64,000 nucleotides of DNA from Candidatus Poribacteria bacterium. GTDB lineage: Bacteria; Poribacteria; WGA-4E; WGA-3G. The position numbers and the translations under genes were made by a program. Positions within the stretch are counted from its first letter, which is position 1, and each line of letters starts with the position of its first letter. Shown piece by piece: positions 8,903-16,689 of the stretch. The notes under the pieces were generated by a model. It saw only the letters and a list, made by a program, of their open reading frames with translations, was not told the origin of the DNA and ran no database searches. Where the stretch lies: the NCBI GenBank assembly GCA_028824575.1, contig JAPPDN010000059.1, forward strand, positions 65,342 to 129,341. The letters are read 5' to 3'.

Positions 8903-8998
8903 CTCCATGCTTTAGCGTGGAGGGGAATGCCCTGGTGTTGTTATTGAAAATGCGTGGTCTGAATCTGGCTCCATGCTTTAGCGTGGAGGGGAATGCCC
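8903..8998. repeat. Two direct copies of a 30-base hairpin repeat
   Basis: CTCCATGCTTTAGCGTGGAG followed by GGGAATGCCC occurs at 8903-8932 and 8969-8998, 36 bases apart. Each copy folds on a CTTTAG loop, the same loop type as the right-end hairpins of the tnpB elements here (10326, 53338, 63964). They are probably end remnants of related IS605-type elements. Confidence 0.7.
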
Positions 8999-9009
8999 GC
9001 CTCTTTTTC

Positions 9010-9133
9010 TTGACATAAATAGTCAAAAATGTTATACTATTTTCATAGCGTTGGACCGACATGTAAAGCATTACCGCTTGGTAATGTGTCGGTCCCACCC
9101 ACTTTACAGGGGTTAAAGACGCTATACGCTATA
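9010..9133 (+). promoter_or_regulatory. Promoter plus pseudoknot leader of tnpB copy 1
   Basis: TTGACA (9010), 17 bases, TATACT (9033) is a consensus sigma-70 promoter. The predicted RNA then folds as follows. P0: ATAGCGT 9045-9051 with ACGCTAT 9119-9125, the latter repeated at 9126-9132. P1: GACCGACA 9054-9061 with TGTCGGTC 9087-9094. P2: TGTAAAG 9062-9068 with CTTTACA 9102-9108, which crosses P1 as a pseudoknot. P3: CATTACC/GGTAATG with loop GCTT. GGGGTTAAAG follows P2. The other copies (19185, 27573, 52029) have different bases but the same pairs. There is no Shine-Dalgarno sequence before the ATG. Confidence 0.75.
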
Positions 9134-9138
9134 ATCAA

Positions 9139-10281
9139 ATGAGAACCTATAAATATCAGATACGCGAACATCCGCAGAATATGCGTTTGGGTAATCTGCT
9201 CGACGAACTTTGCGATGTCCATAACCACTTTCTGAAGTTGGAGAAGCGGTATTACCGCATCTATGGCAAATATGCCGGTAGGTATCGTCTGCAACCGCAC
9301 TTGACGAAGCTGCTCCAACGCACCCATAAACATTGGGCATGGATACCGCGTGACACGCTTGACGCTGTGATTATCCGCTTGCACCTTGCGTGGGAAAAGT
9401 TTTTTGATTTTCTCAAAAAGGGAAAGCGCGGCAGACGTGTCGGTCCCCCGAAGTTCAAAAAGCGTGAGAAATACCGCTCTGCGAAGTTTTCTTATGCCTA
9501 CCAACTTGAGCAAGGGCGTGTTCGTATCTCTTTTAGAGTATGGAACCCAAAATCCCAAAAGTTCAATAAGTATCAGAAAATCTATTTCTCTTTCCATCCG
9601 CATCGCCCGTGGAAAGGCGATGTCCGCTATATTCAAATCGGTCGGGATGCCGTTGGCACATTGTGGCTCTATGTCGTGACAGATAACACCGTCAGAAAAA
9701 TGCTGTCCGCTACAGGTGAAAGCGTAGGGATAGACTTTGGTATCGACACCTATCTGACACTCAGCACCGGTGAAAAGATTCACCATCCGCAACCCTTGAA
9801 ACAATCCTTGAAAGAACTTCGCAGACTCAACAAAGCGATCAGTCGAAAGGTGAAAGGTTCTAACAATTGGTGGCGTGCTGTCCGTGATCTCGCACGGCTT
9901 CACCGCAAGATCGGCAACCAACGCAGAGATTGGCACTACAAACGCGCCACTGACCTCTGCCGTCGGTTTGATCACATTGTCACCGAGACGCTGAACCTTG
10001 ACGGAATGAAACGGCTTTGGGGACGCAAAGTCTCCGATCTTGCTTTTTACCAGTTCGTTGAGATATTGAAGTTCAAGTGCTTTAAACATAATCGTGAGTT
10101 CTCTCAAGTCGGGCAATGGACTCCTACTACAAAACCTTGCTCAGATTGTGGGCATCACAACGAAAATCTTTCGCTTTCGGATAGGCAGTGGACATGCCCT
10201 GAATGTGGCTCACACCACGATCGGGATGTCAATGCTGCTATCAACATTCTTCGGGGCTGCTTAGATCCCCTTGTGGAGTAG
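9139..10281 (+). CDS. tnpB: TnpB RNA-guided nuclease, copy 1
   Basis: 380 residues. The RuvC-like site is complete: D199 in GIDFGIDT, E283 in VTETLNLDGM and D363 in HDRDVNAA. The zinc ribbon is CSDC (334, 337) and CPEC (353, 356). TnpB proteins are programmable nucleases that use an RNA made from the transposon's right end and help the element persist. There is no tnpA transposase beside it, so this is a tnpB-only element. It is clearly diverged from copies 2 and 3, which resemble each other more. Confidence 0.93.
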   Translation: MRTYKYQIREHPQNMRLGNLLDELCDVHNHFLKLEKRYYRIYGKYAGRYRLQPHLTKLLQRTHKHWAWIPRDTLDAVIIRLHLAWEKFFDFLKKGKRGRRVGPPKFKKREKYRSAKFSYAYQLEQGRVRISFRVWNPKSQKFNKYQKIYFSFHPHRPWKGDVRYIQIGRDAVGTLWLYVVTDNTVRKMLSATGESVGIDFGIDTYLTLSTGEKIHHPQPLKQSLKELRRLNKAISRKVKGSNNWWRAVRDLARLHRKIGNQRRDWHYKRATDLCRRFDHIVTETLNLDGMKRLWGRKVSDLAFYQFVEILKFKCFKHNREFSQVGQWTPTTKPCSDCGHHNENLSLSDRQWTCPECGSHHDRDVNAAINILRGCLDPLVE

Positions 10282-10355
10282 ATGTAAGACCTTCCTCGGA
10301 AGGCGAACTACGATGAAGCACAAGCCCCACGCTTTAGCGTGTGGGTGCTATTGAC
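10260..10355 (+). ncRNA. Predicted omega (guide) RNA and right end of tnpB element 1
   Basis: From the end of tnpB the sequence runs through a small hairpin (CCTTCCTCGGAAGG), the element GATGAAGCA, and the terminal hairpin CCCACGCTTTAGCGTGTGGG (10326-10345), then TGCTATTGAC. This is the typical layout of the IS605-type right end, where the guide scaffold lies and the guide begins just beyond. Exact RNA ends cannot be read from the sequence. Confidence 0.65.
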
Positions 10356-11642
10356 AATCCTCGCCTTCTCATCTTCATACGCTGCAACAACCGGTGCCAG
10401 CAACTCCTGACAGTACTCCTCTTCAAGGATGGCGTTGATCTCCGCCGTCACCATGCCCCCTTTCTGATATGCCGCCATCGCAGACGGCTGTGCCTCAAGC
10501 CGTTGACGGACGATATGAGATTGGACACGCGTCGCGGCGGCTTCAACGAGTTCCGGATCGGTATGGATGGCTTGACGGATGATGGTATTTCGCTTGGTTT
10601 TGTACTCTGCCGTCAAGTCCTCAAGCTCCTTTTCCTGAACTTTCTCGGCTCGCAGCTGACGCTCTTTCTGCACCTGTTCGTCCTCATAGTTCTCGCGGAT
10701 CGCCTTAATGATATACCCCGCACGATTCCGCACACCCACCGCATCAATCGACATCTCAATCTTCTCAGCGACATACCCCATGAAATCCGGATACGTATCG
10801 AGCAGCGGCAACTTTTCAGGGTTCACAAAATCCCACTCCTGGGCAGCGATCTTCAAGGCAATGTTCCGCTCAATCCGCGCTTGGACAAGCTCAATCGCAA
10901 TAGGCGGGAGGTTCTCTATATCTGGGAACAACGACTCCTGGACCGGTACCTGCTTGACCCGTGTGATACGGAACTTCAATTCACCGACCCGCCGACCGAT
11001 GCGTTTTTGCTCAACCTCTACATGATAGTCCGTCTCTTTATTGATCTCCTTGACAGCCGGTTTGATAACCGCACGGTTGAATATACTATACGCCGGATAC
11101 TCACCGCTTTCGATCCCAAGCAGCTCCCTAAACGTATCCAACGCAATGAAGGGCGTTTCTCCCTGGTCTCGTTCGGTATCAAAGTAATCGAAACACAGTT
11201 CCCACAAAACTAAGGCATACTGGCTCTTGAACCGGTTTTGGAGACGGAGGTTCAACTTGGCGTAGACGCGCGGGTTATACAACTTCAGACGCAGATGCGG
11301 CGCAAAAGCATACGTACAGATGCCATCCTCGATTTCAACGGAAGCCAATAGACCTGCTACACCCCAGACCTGCTTGTTGTCTTTGTTCAGTAGATTCCAT
11401 TCAACATCGCAAGAACGCAGCTTCCTTAACATCTCTTTCAAATAGTCCTCGTTCTTGCTATCGAAACCGAGTTTCGCCGCTAATTCCACCATGCTGACAC
11501 GATGAATCTCCTGATTCGGGAGCTCATTGTAGGCATTGGCGAGGAGCACGTTCCACGCACGCCGCTGCAGCAACGAAATTTTACTCTGAATCTGTATCGC
11601 CGGACTCGCTTTGACGAATTCGTTGATTTTCGCTAAGTTCAT
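10308..11642 (-). CDS. Rep_3-family plasmid replication initiator
   Basis: 444 residues. The N-terminal 230 or so match Rep_3 (RepB/RepE/Pi-type) initiators: two winged helices with MVELAAKLGFDS, LRKLRSCDVEWNLL, SQYALVLWELCFDYFD, FRELLGIESGEYP and FNRAVIKPAVKEIN. Eight iterons lie directly upstream (11966-12330), as expected for an initiator that binds its origin and its own promoter. The C-terminal region is a long charged coiled coil. The last 14 residues (about 10308-10352) are encoded by the right end of tnpB element 1, so the original C-terminus was replaced by the insertion. Confidence 0.88.
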   Translation of the reverse strand: MNLAKINEFVKASPAIQIQSKISLLQRRAWNVLLANAYNELPNQEIHRVSMVELAAKLGFDSKNEDYLKEMLRKLRSCDVEWNLLNKDNKQVWGVAGLLASVEIEDGICTYAFAPHLRLKLYNPRVYAKLNLRLQNRFKSQYALVLWELCFDYFDTERDQGETPFIALDTFRELLGIESGEYPAYSIFNRAVIKPAVKEINKETDYHVEVEQKRIGRRVGELKFRITRVKQVPVQESLFPDIENLPPIAIELVQARIERNIALKIAAQEWDFVNPEKLPLLDTYPDFMGYVAEKIEMSIDAVGVRNRAGYIIKAIRENYEDEQVQKERQLRAEKVQEKELEDLTAEYKTKRNTIIRQAIHTDPELVEAAATRVQSHIVRQRLEAQPSAMAAYQKGGMVTAEINAILEEEYCQELLAPVVAAYEDEKARIVNSTHTLKRGACASS

Positions 11643-11699
11643 GAGATATTCCTTGTAATAGAGTTTGCAGTTAATCAGAAAGTTTGTAAGTGTGCTAAA

Positions 11700-11890
11700 G
11701 TTCGGAAGTCTGTAAAGTTGAAAGAGTCGGGAGAAGTTTGAAAATGTGCTAAAGTTGAGAAGTTCAGAAGTTGTAAGAGATGCTTTGACCTTCCCAACCG
11801 CTCTTGCAACTTTAGAACACTTTAGGCACTTTAGGAGACTTTGAAACTTTCTTTCTCTCTTGCAACTTTGAAACTTTAGAACACTTTACT
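11700..11890. repeat. Short degenerate repeats upstream of the Rep_3 gene
   Basis: Units such as GTGCTAAAGTT and CAACTTTAGAACACTTTA occur several times on both strands between the rep start and the first iteron. They could be accessory binding sites for autoregulation of rep. No clear promoter could be assigned. Confidence 0.45.
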
Positions 11891-11965
11891 GACTTATTTA
11901 TTGAAGACTGACAACTATTTTACAATTAATTATGAAAATTTATCAATATAATTTTTCATAGTTAA

Positions 11966-12330
11966 CCCCATAAACGTTCATATTAAAGTCGAAACTTCTA
12001 TAATATCTTCCGAGCACAAGCAGGTATCTATGGACATCCTATCCGTTCTCACACGCCTCCCCATAAACGTTCATAGTTAGCCGTTTGTAGACTTTTCACC
12101 CTTCGTCAATTAACGAATCATCGTCCATCAGAGTCCATTTCCCCATAAACGTTCATGTTAACAGGCATCGCCGCTGGCGAGGTTTCCTCACCTCGACTTC
12201 CCATCCCAAACCCCAACAATCCGCGATTCCCCATAGACGTTCATGTTTTCCCCATAGACGTTCACCTTTAACCCCATAAACGTTCACTTTACTCCCCATA
12301 AACGTTCACCTTTAACCCCATAAACGTTCA
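11966..12330 (+). repeat. Iteron array of a plasmid origin (eight copies)
   Basis: CCCCATAAACGTTCA, with CCCCATAGACGTTCA as a variant, starts at 11966, 12059, 12141, 12229, 12250, 12272, 12294 and 12316. The last five are spaced 21-22 bases apart, two helical turns, all in the same direction. This is the classic arrangement for cooperative initiator binding. An AT-rich stretch (about 12370-12640) follows and could be the unwinding region. Confidence 0.92.
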
Positions 12331-12739
12331 TATTAAAGTCTGGGAAGTCAGGTGTGGCATGGGCTTGGCGCACCCTTAAACATTTTAAAAGAATATATAT
12401 TAAAATTGTTAAACAACATACATCCAAACGGAAATCTTCTCACATAGAAGCCTCCGGTTTTCTGTTGTTTAACGATAAAAAATTGATTTAAGGCAGGAAT
12501 TGGGAGTCAACACACCCAAAAAATGGGCAGGAATTGCGAAAAAGTAAGAAAAGACTTGCGCAAATACTTATTATACTATACTATTAATTTGTTTTTATCT
12601 TATTATTGTTATACTATATTATTATACCACTATCACATAATCACCCTAAAGTTTGGAGGTTTTGATTAAAACACAACTGCACTGCGCCATCCAAAAAAAA
12701 ACGTGTATGAACGCAAAAAAACGCATAGAAAGATTTTAC
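12331..12739. other. AT-rich region beside the iterons
   Basis: No gene is visible. The sequence is strongly AT-rich from about 12370 and especially 12560-12640 (runs of TTATTATACTATACTATTAA type), consistent with the melting region of the iteron origin. Confidence 0.5.
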
Positions 12740-12882
12740 TTGCAATGAATTTCGGTTTTTTGCTAAAATACTCTTTGGTTCAATTTTAAATAGCAGTGTG
12801 AGCCGGCAAGAGGGCAATCTTCCGGCCCATCGACACTGCCAACTCTAGGATTGTCAGTGTGGGTTTAGTATAACATAAACCC
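12740..12882 (+). ncRNA. Candidate small structured RNA with its own promoter
   Basis: TTGCAA (12740), 18 bases, TAAAAT (12764) is followed by a region with several inverted repeats: GCAGTGT with ACACTGC, an inner GCCGG-AAGA/TCTTCCGGC hairpin, and an alternative ACACTG/CAGTGT hairpin. It ends in GGGTTTAGTATAACATAAACCC (12861-12882), which looks like a weak terminator. ATTGTCAGTG (12850-12859) is perfectly complementary to CACTGACAAT at 12985-12994 in the leader of the next gene. This could be a copy-number control RNA. Confidence 0.45.
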
Positions 12883-12896
12883 TATAGTAATTGGAC

Positions 12897-13007
12897 TTGA
12901 TTTTCTCTCTAAAATCAGGTACAATTACTGATGAGAGTTAGAAGGCGGAGAACCGGGGTAGCCCCACTACCCCCCGTCTTCTTCCACTGACAATTGGGTG
13001 GACTCTC
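12897..13007 (+). promoter_or_regulatory. Promoter and folded leader of the second replication gene
   Basis: TTGATT (12897), 17 bases, TACAAT (12920). The leader folds as GAGAGT (12933)/ACTCTC (13002), AGAAGGCGG (12940)/CCGTCTTCT (12974) and GGGGTAG (12955)/CTACCCC (12967), the same P0-P1-P3 order and spacing as the tnpB leaders. The position equivalent to the pseudoknot strand, CTGACAA, finds its complement in the upstream RNA instead of in its own loop. Confidence 0.5.
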
Positions 13008-13215
13008 TCAGTCGTCTCAGCACGGCTGTAAACTCTCAATCCACGTTTTTTTATTTATTGGCAGTGCTCATGTTGGTTACTGGAGATCGTGCTATGCACG
13101 CCCTTTGTATCTGTATGGCACTGTGTCTCCATATCACTTTTGATATGAATATCACATATATCAGCATTTTCTGGTTCGCTCTGCAATGCCTTTTTTTCTG
13201 CGGAAAGGGGACACC

Positions 13216-14181
13216 ATGAGCGTCCAACAAATCTATATTCCTCTTGAGGGTCGATACCCAATCCCGCATGAGTTTGAGGCGGATACCCTGCCCGTGCCTC
13301 GCGGTCAATATAGTGTTCTTTGGACACTCCGAGATGGAGACCTTACGGCAGCCGAGGCGATGGTCTATCTCTGTTTGAATCATGGGAGTTCATGGAGTTC
13401 CGGGACAACCTGGAGCATGTCGGGTCCCCACCTATCGAAAATACTCGGGGTAGGGATGTCGCGACGGTACGTCAGAAAAACATTAGCGAATCTCTCTGAC
13501 AAGGGATGGATCAAGACGGTAGACAAAACTAATCCTGAGGGAAAAGTTTACCGGATTCGACACCATCTCTGTAAATATCAGGATGTCCCTGTCAATAAAA
13601 ACGGCAAGCCACTGACGTTCGCAGTGCCACGCGGGCCCGGAGGTCCCTTGGAACGATGTTTCGAGGGCGACATCTCATGGAAAGCCGCACTCGTCTGGAT
13701 CGTGTTGAAACTGCGATCAAACTGGAAGGCACACGAGGATACCGCAGGACAGACAGAAATGGCAACACTCCTCGAACTGTCGAAAAGATGTCGAATCACA
13801 CTCAGAACTTTTAACACGGTCATCATCGAACTCATGAAAGCCGGCATGCTGGAACGGATGAGCTCCAAATCGAAACTCGCGATCTTTCAGTTGTATCCCA
13901 AGCCCTTCCCAGGACAGACGCAAACTGAACCGATCCGAGAAGAATGGGTCAACGGGAAACTCCAGAAGACCGATGACGAGCACTGGTATAGCAACAATCT
14001 CCAGTATCGATGCCCGCTCGAAGATTACATGAAGATCGAAAGGCGGCAACGCGACGGAACGTGGAAGCGGGTGAGTGATTATCATAGGGCCCAGGTGATG
14101 CCGAAGTCAATCTGCAGCGATTTTGAACGCTTTGTTGTGTTACATTGCCAAATTCAGCGGTCGTTGCAAAGGAAGGACTGA
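13216..14181 (+). CDS. Winged-helix plasmid replication initiator-like protein
   Basis: 321 residues from the ATG at 13216 (AAAGGGG upstream; an ATG ten codons earlier has no site). Two winged-helix parts can be seen: LTAAEAMVYLCLNHGS with VRKTLANLSDKGWIKTV, and ELSKRCRITLRTFNTVIIELMKAGMLER. This double winged-helix plan is usual for plasmid initiators. It is followed by 21-base tandem repeats and DnaA boxes (14382-14529), which look like its own origin. The exact family is not recognised, so a transcription regulator is the alternative. Confidence 0.6.
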   Translation: MSVQQIYIPLEGRYPIPHEFEADTLPVPRGQYSVLWTLRDGDLTAAEAMVYLCLNHGSSWSSGTTWSMSGPHLSKILGVGMSRRYVRKTLANLSDKGWIKTVDKTNPEGKVYRIRHHLCKYQDVPVNKNGKPLTFAVPRGPGGPLERCFEGDISWKAALVWIVLKLRSNWKAHEDTAGQTEMATLLELSKRCRITLRTFNTVIIELMKAGMLERMSSKSKLAIFQLYPKPFPGQTQTEPIREEWVNGKLQKTDDEHWYSNNLQYRCPLEDYMKIERRQRDGTWKRVSDYHRAQVMPKSICSDFERFVVLHCQIQRSLQRKD

Positions 14182-14381
14182 TGGTGCGAAATCTTCTCTT
14201 TCTTGTGTTGAAAATTAAAAATTTATGGGCCCCTCCGCCAAAACACCTTTATTCTGCACGGGGGGTAGGGGGGCCGAATTACATAATTCTTCTCTTATAT
14301 AAGAGTACTTATATAGCGCGAAACGCGCTTTCAACGAACATAGTAAAATCAAGGGTTCACATACTTATTAAGAATAAGGGG

Positions 14382-14442
14382 ATGGCACTATGGGAATTTT
14401 GCATGGCACTATGGGAATTTTGCATGGCACTATGGGAATTTT
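14382..14442 (+). repeat. 21-base tandem direct repeat, three copies
   Basis: ATGGCACTATGGGAATTTTG plus C repeats at 14382, 14403 and 14424 with no gap; the third copy ends TTTTAC. Head-to-tail 21-mers next to DnaA boxes are typical of initiator binding sites in a replication origin. Confidence 0.85.
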
Positions 14443-14463
14443 ACTTTTGCTTCAAAAATCGAG

Positions 14464-14529
14464 TTATCCACAGGTTATCCACAATTGCGAAATTGACCAG
14501 AAATTATCACAATTCAGACAGGTATCCAC
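14464..14529 (+). other. DnaA boxes of a second origin
   Basis: Two perfect TTATCCACA boxes (14464-14472 and 14475-14483), followed by TTATCACAA near 14508 and TATCCACA at 14522-14529, all in the same direction. Together with the 21-base repeats just upstream they make a compact oriV-like region. Confidence 0.8.
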
Positions 14530-14562
14530 AGTCTTGAAAAGGGAATAAAAGGAGGGGCTCCC

Positions 14563-15363
14563 TTGAGAATCAATACACCGCAACCCAAGTCCAAAGGCAT
14601 CTTTATCGTTACGAATAGAGTCAACGGCAAGCAGTACGTCGGTATGGATAACAACATGCCTTTGCAGTTTCATCAACACGTCAAAGGGACCGCAAAGTGC
14701 CCAGTGCTACACGAAGCCTTATCCGATACCGGACTCGAAAACTGGTCAGTCCAATTCGTGCCGTATCCAAGGCTTTCGCTCAAAGACCTGCAAGCCATAA
14801 AACGATGGTACATCGGGGAGCTAAAGACGGAACACCCGAACGGCTATAACACGCCTCTGGGGTCAAACGGGAACCCAGAACAGTCGGAGAACCTCTTGAA
14901 GTTCTTGAATAACGCTGACCTGAAAGCACAAGTCCGAGAACGACGGAGGAAATCGGGGGCATTGCTGGAAACCATCGCGACGGAATTCGGACTCTCGAGT
15001 GCCACGGTAGGCAGGTGGTGTCGGGACATCCAGGATGTCAAAGCCGTGAGAGACTATCCCGTGAAAACACAGGTCCGGGAACGGCGGAAAGCTGGCGCAA
15101 CCCTACAAGTCATCGCGGCGGAATTCGATATCTCAATCAGTAAGGCATCTCGGTGGTGTGAGGACATCAAGGTCCTCTCGGCTACAGAAACGGAAATCAT
15201 CGGTTTGTTGGCGGATGGGCAGCTATGGACACCCTCTGACATCCAGCAGCATTCCAAAGTTACGAGGCAAGCCGTTATGTTCGCACTCAAGAATCTTTTG
15301 GAAAATGGGCTAATTACGAAGATCAAAAAAGGATGTTATCAGAAAGCTGGTGAAGGAGCATAA
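14563..15363 (+). CDS. GIY-YIG-like domain fused to HTH repeats
   Basis: 266 residues from a TTG start with a strong AAAGGAGGGG site. The N-terminal 95 residues follow the GIY-YIG pattern (GIFIVTNRVNGKQYVGM ... RWYIGEL ... HPNGYNTPLGSNGNP), as in homing endonucleases. The usual catalytic arginine and glutamate are not in place, so the domain may only bind DNA. Two near-identical HTH units follow (RERRRKSGALLETIATEFG and RERRKAGATLQVIAAEFD), then a C-terminal winged helix (LLADGQLWTPSDIQQHSKV). Possibly a relic homing nuclease turned regulator. Confidence 0.65.
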   Translation: MRINTPQPKSKGIFIVTNRVNGKQYVGMDNNMPLQFHQHVKGTAKCPVLHEALSDTGLENWSVQFVPYPRLSLKDLQAIKRWYIGELKTEHPNGYNTPLGSNGNPEQSENLLKFLNNADLKAQVRERRRKSGALLETIATEFGLSSATVGRWCRDIQDVKAVRDYPVKTQVRERRKAGATLQVIAAEFDISISKASRWCEDIKVLSATETEIIGLLADGQLWTPSDIQQHSKVTRQAVMFALKNLLENGLITKIKKGCYQKAGEGA

Positions 15364-15460
15364 TGCGGGGGACGACCTCACGCTTGACGACATCGCAGCT
15401 GTGTGCTCCCTTTCAACGGTGGATGTCTACAATATTTTAATAGAAAACGGGAGTCTTTGA
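15350..15460 (+). CDS. Small HTH-like peptide overlapping the GIY-YIG gene
   Basis: 36 residues from a GTG inside the end of the preceding gene, followed at once by the next gene. The part DLTLDDIAAVCSLSTVDVYN has a helix-turn-helix pattern. It could be a separate peptide or a detached piece of a repeat unit of the preceding protein after a frameshift. Confidence 0.35.
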   Translation: MKEHNAGDDLTLDDIAAVCSLSTVDVYNILIENGSL

Positions 15461-15461
15461 T

Positions 15462-15722
15462 ATGCACACTGAATCTCTCACAACGCACAACACCAGTCCG
15501 CAGCTCCAAGTGCTACCCAACGCCGATTGGTTTACCGAGGGCGGGGTCACCCCGGACGGGGAATGGTGGATCGCACCGACACTTCTCTTTATTCAAGAGG
15601 TATGGCACGGTTGTGTCGGCAACGACCTGAAAAGACGCGGGTTCCGATTAGGGCAGGACGGGAAACGTTTCGGTGCCTCGCAACACACTATCATCTATCT
15701 GCCGGAAGCCGGAGACTTGTAG
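15462..15722 (+). CDS. Hypothetical protein
   Basis: 86 residues from an ATG two bases after the preceding stop, with GGGAG upstream. It contains WFTEGGVTPDGEWWIAP and HTIIYLPEAGDL. The family is not recognised. It belongs to the row of small plus-strand genes of the plasmid block. Confidence 0.5.
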   Translation: MHTESLTTHNTSPQLQVLPNADWFTEGGVTPDGEWWIAPTLLFIQEVWHGCVGNDLKRRGFRLGQDGKRFGASQHTIIYLPEAGDL

Positions 15723-15753
15723 TTGCCTTCCCCCCTGATAAGAAGGAAACATC

Positions 15754-16083
15754 ATGAACATAGCAGCGCAACTCACATGCGAAATCTGCGGTGATACGTG
15801 GTTCCGTGACATGACTGAACAACAACTCGCTGATTTCATGGCGGAAAACAGAGAAGCTAACTTCCGCAGGATTACAGAGCCTAACAATGGAACGTTAGTC
15901 GATATAGACGGCATCATCTGTGACGGCTGTGAAGACTTCTACGCCGATGAATGTGAACTCGCAGAAAATGAAGAAATCGAAGCGCAATACCTGGATGAAC
16001 GCAAGGAGGATGCCTGTGCCGCGGCAGGCACCGGTGAATTCGCTCTTTGGCATTTTGATCCTGAACTCGGAGACAACGAATAA
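15754..16083 (+). CDS. Small acidic protein with putative zinc ribbon
   Basis: 109 residues with AAGGAAAC upstream. CEIC (9-12) and CDGC (about 56-59) make a plausible four-cysteine zinc site. The rest is acidic (ELAENEEIEAQY). The gene overlaps the next by TAATG, which indicates coupled translation. Function is unknown. Confidence 0.6.
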   Translation: MNIAAQLTCEICGDTWFRDMTEQQLADFMAENREANFRRITEPNNGTLVDIDGIICDGCEDFYADECELAENEEIEAQYLDERKEDACAAAGTGEFALWHFDPELGDNE

Positions 16084-16406
16084 TGCAAATCAGAGAAACA
16101 GACTTTGATGAACGCTTAGATCTACTGGAAAACATAGAGGACGGCAAGGGTGAGGTGTTCCTCTGCGATAAGAAGACCAATCGGAACGCCTTTCACAACA
16201 AAACCGTCGCGAAACTCATGAAAAATACAGAAGCCACACACGCCATGCTTATTTTTGAAGAGAGCGTCCCGCATCACCGAGCCGAACGCACGGCTAAAAA
16301 AATAGGGCGCACCATTGAAGGGCTCCACCGCGCCATTCAGATGGATGTCTTTTTTGACGTGCCGCGTGACCTGTTCGCCATGATTCGGAAGGAATGTACT
16401 TCATAA
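16083..16406 (+). CDS. Hypothetical protein coupled to the zinc-ribbon gene
   Basis: 107 residues starting in the TAATG overlap with the previous gene. Mixed alpha/beta sequence (ATHAMLIFEESVPHHR, RTIEGLHRAIQMDV) without a motif I know. It is followed by a hairpin repeat. Confidence 0.55.
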   Translation: MQIRETDFDERLDLLENIEDGKGEVFLCDKKTNRNAFHNKTVAKLMKNTEATHAMLIFEESVPHHRAERTAKKIGRTIEGLHRAIQMDVFFDVPRDLFAMIRKECTS

Positions 16407-16407
16407 C

Positions 16408-16480
16408 GTAGCACAAACTTTCCAGTTTGTGCCTACCCCCTTGATAAGGGGGGATACAGGGGGGTTAAAGGAGAACCCAA
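16408..16480. repeat. Hairpin repeat GTAGCACAAACTTTCCAGTT and C/G-run hairpin
   Basis: GTAGCACAAACTTTCCAGTT followed by TGTGC folds on CACAAACT/AGTTTGTG. The same repeat is at 22160-22184, a variant is inside the MITE at 37001-37024, and decayed copies are at about 25866 and 29068. Just downstream CCCCCTTGATAAGGGGGG forms a second hairpin. 16433-16620 holds no gene. Confidence 0.7.
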
Positions 16481-16581
16481 TTGAAAGTAGCACAAATACT
16501 CGGTATCCTCATTGGTGAGAGCGTAACGTGTAAATTGATCCACAGAATTGTTGTAAGAATGAACGACCCCGAATAACAGAA

Positions 16582-16606
16582 AAAGGAGCGGACGGACCGC
16601 TCCTTT
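16582..16606. terminator. Strong hairpin before the ParB gene
   Basis: AAAGGAGCGG (16582-16591) pairs with CCGCTCCTTT (16597-16606) around ACGGA. There is no T-tract, so it may be a binding site or an attenuator instead. A second inverted repeat (TCGGCTTTGTGTT/AACACGAAGCCGA) follows within the putative leader up to about 16665. Confidence 0.5.
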
Positions 16607-16689
16607 ACAAAACCGGAGAAACCATGTTCGGCTTTGTGTTTTCTATTCTAACACGAAGCCGAGCCGAAAGTCAAGAGGAGACTTTTACA

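Noticed and set aside
8903..8998. CRISPR array
   Set aside because: Only two repeats, no Cas genes, and the repeat is an IS605-type end hairpin.
8883..9098. Minus-strand protein with AFPSTLKHG repeats
   Set aside because: It is the translation of the two hairpin repeats and the tnpB leader, not a gene.
9045..9132. HDV-like self-cleaving ribozyme in the tnpB leaders
   Set aside because: The strand order of P1, P2 and P3 resembles HDV, but the conserved L3 and J4/2 bases and P4 are missing.
9043..10116. Long minus-strand frame opposite tnpB copy 1
   Set aside because: It is a shadow of tnpB, with no ribosome site and no known motif.
12928..12945. Hammerhead ribozyme (CTGATGAG core)
   Set aside because: The matching GAAA core and stem III are absent; the match to CUGAUGA is short and can occur by chance.
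14145..14537. Protein with MALWEFC repeats
   Set aside because: The repeat is the 21-base DNA repeat read in frame; it is an origin element.
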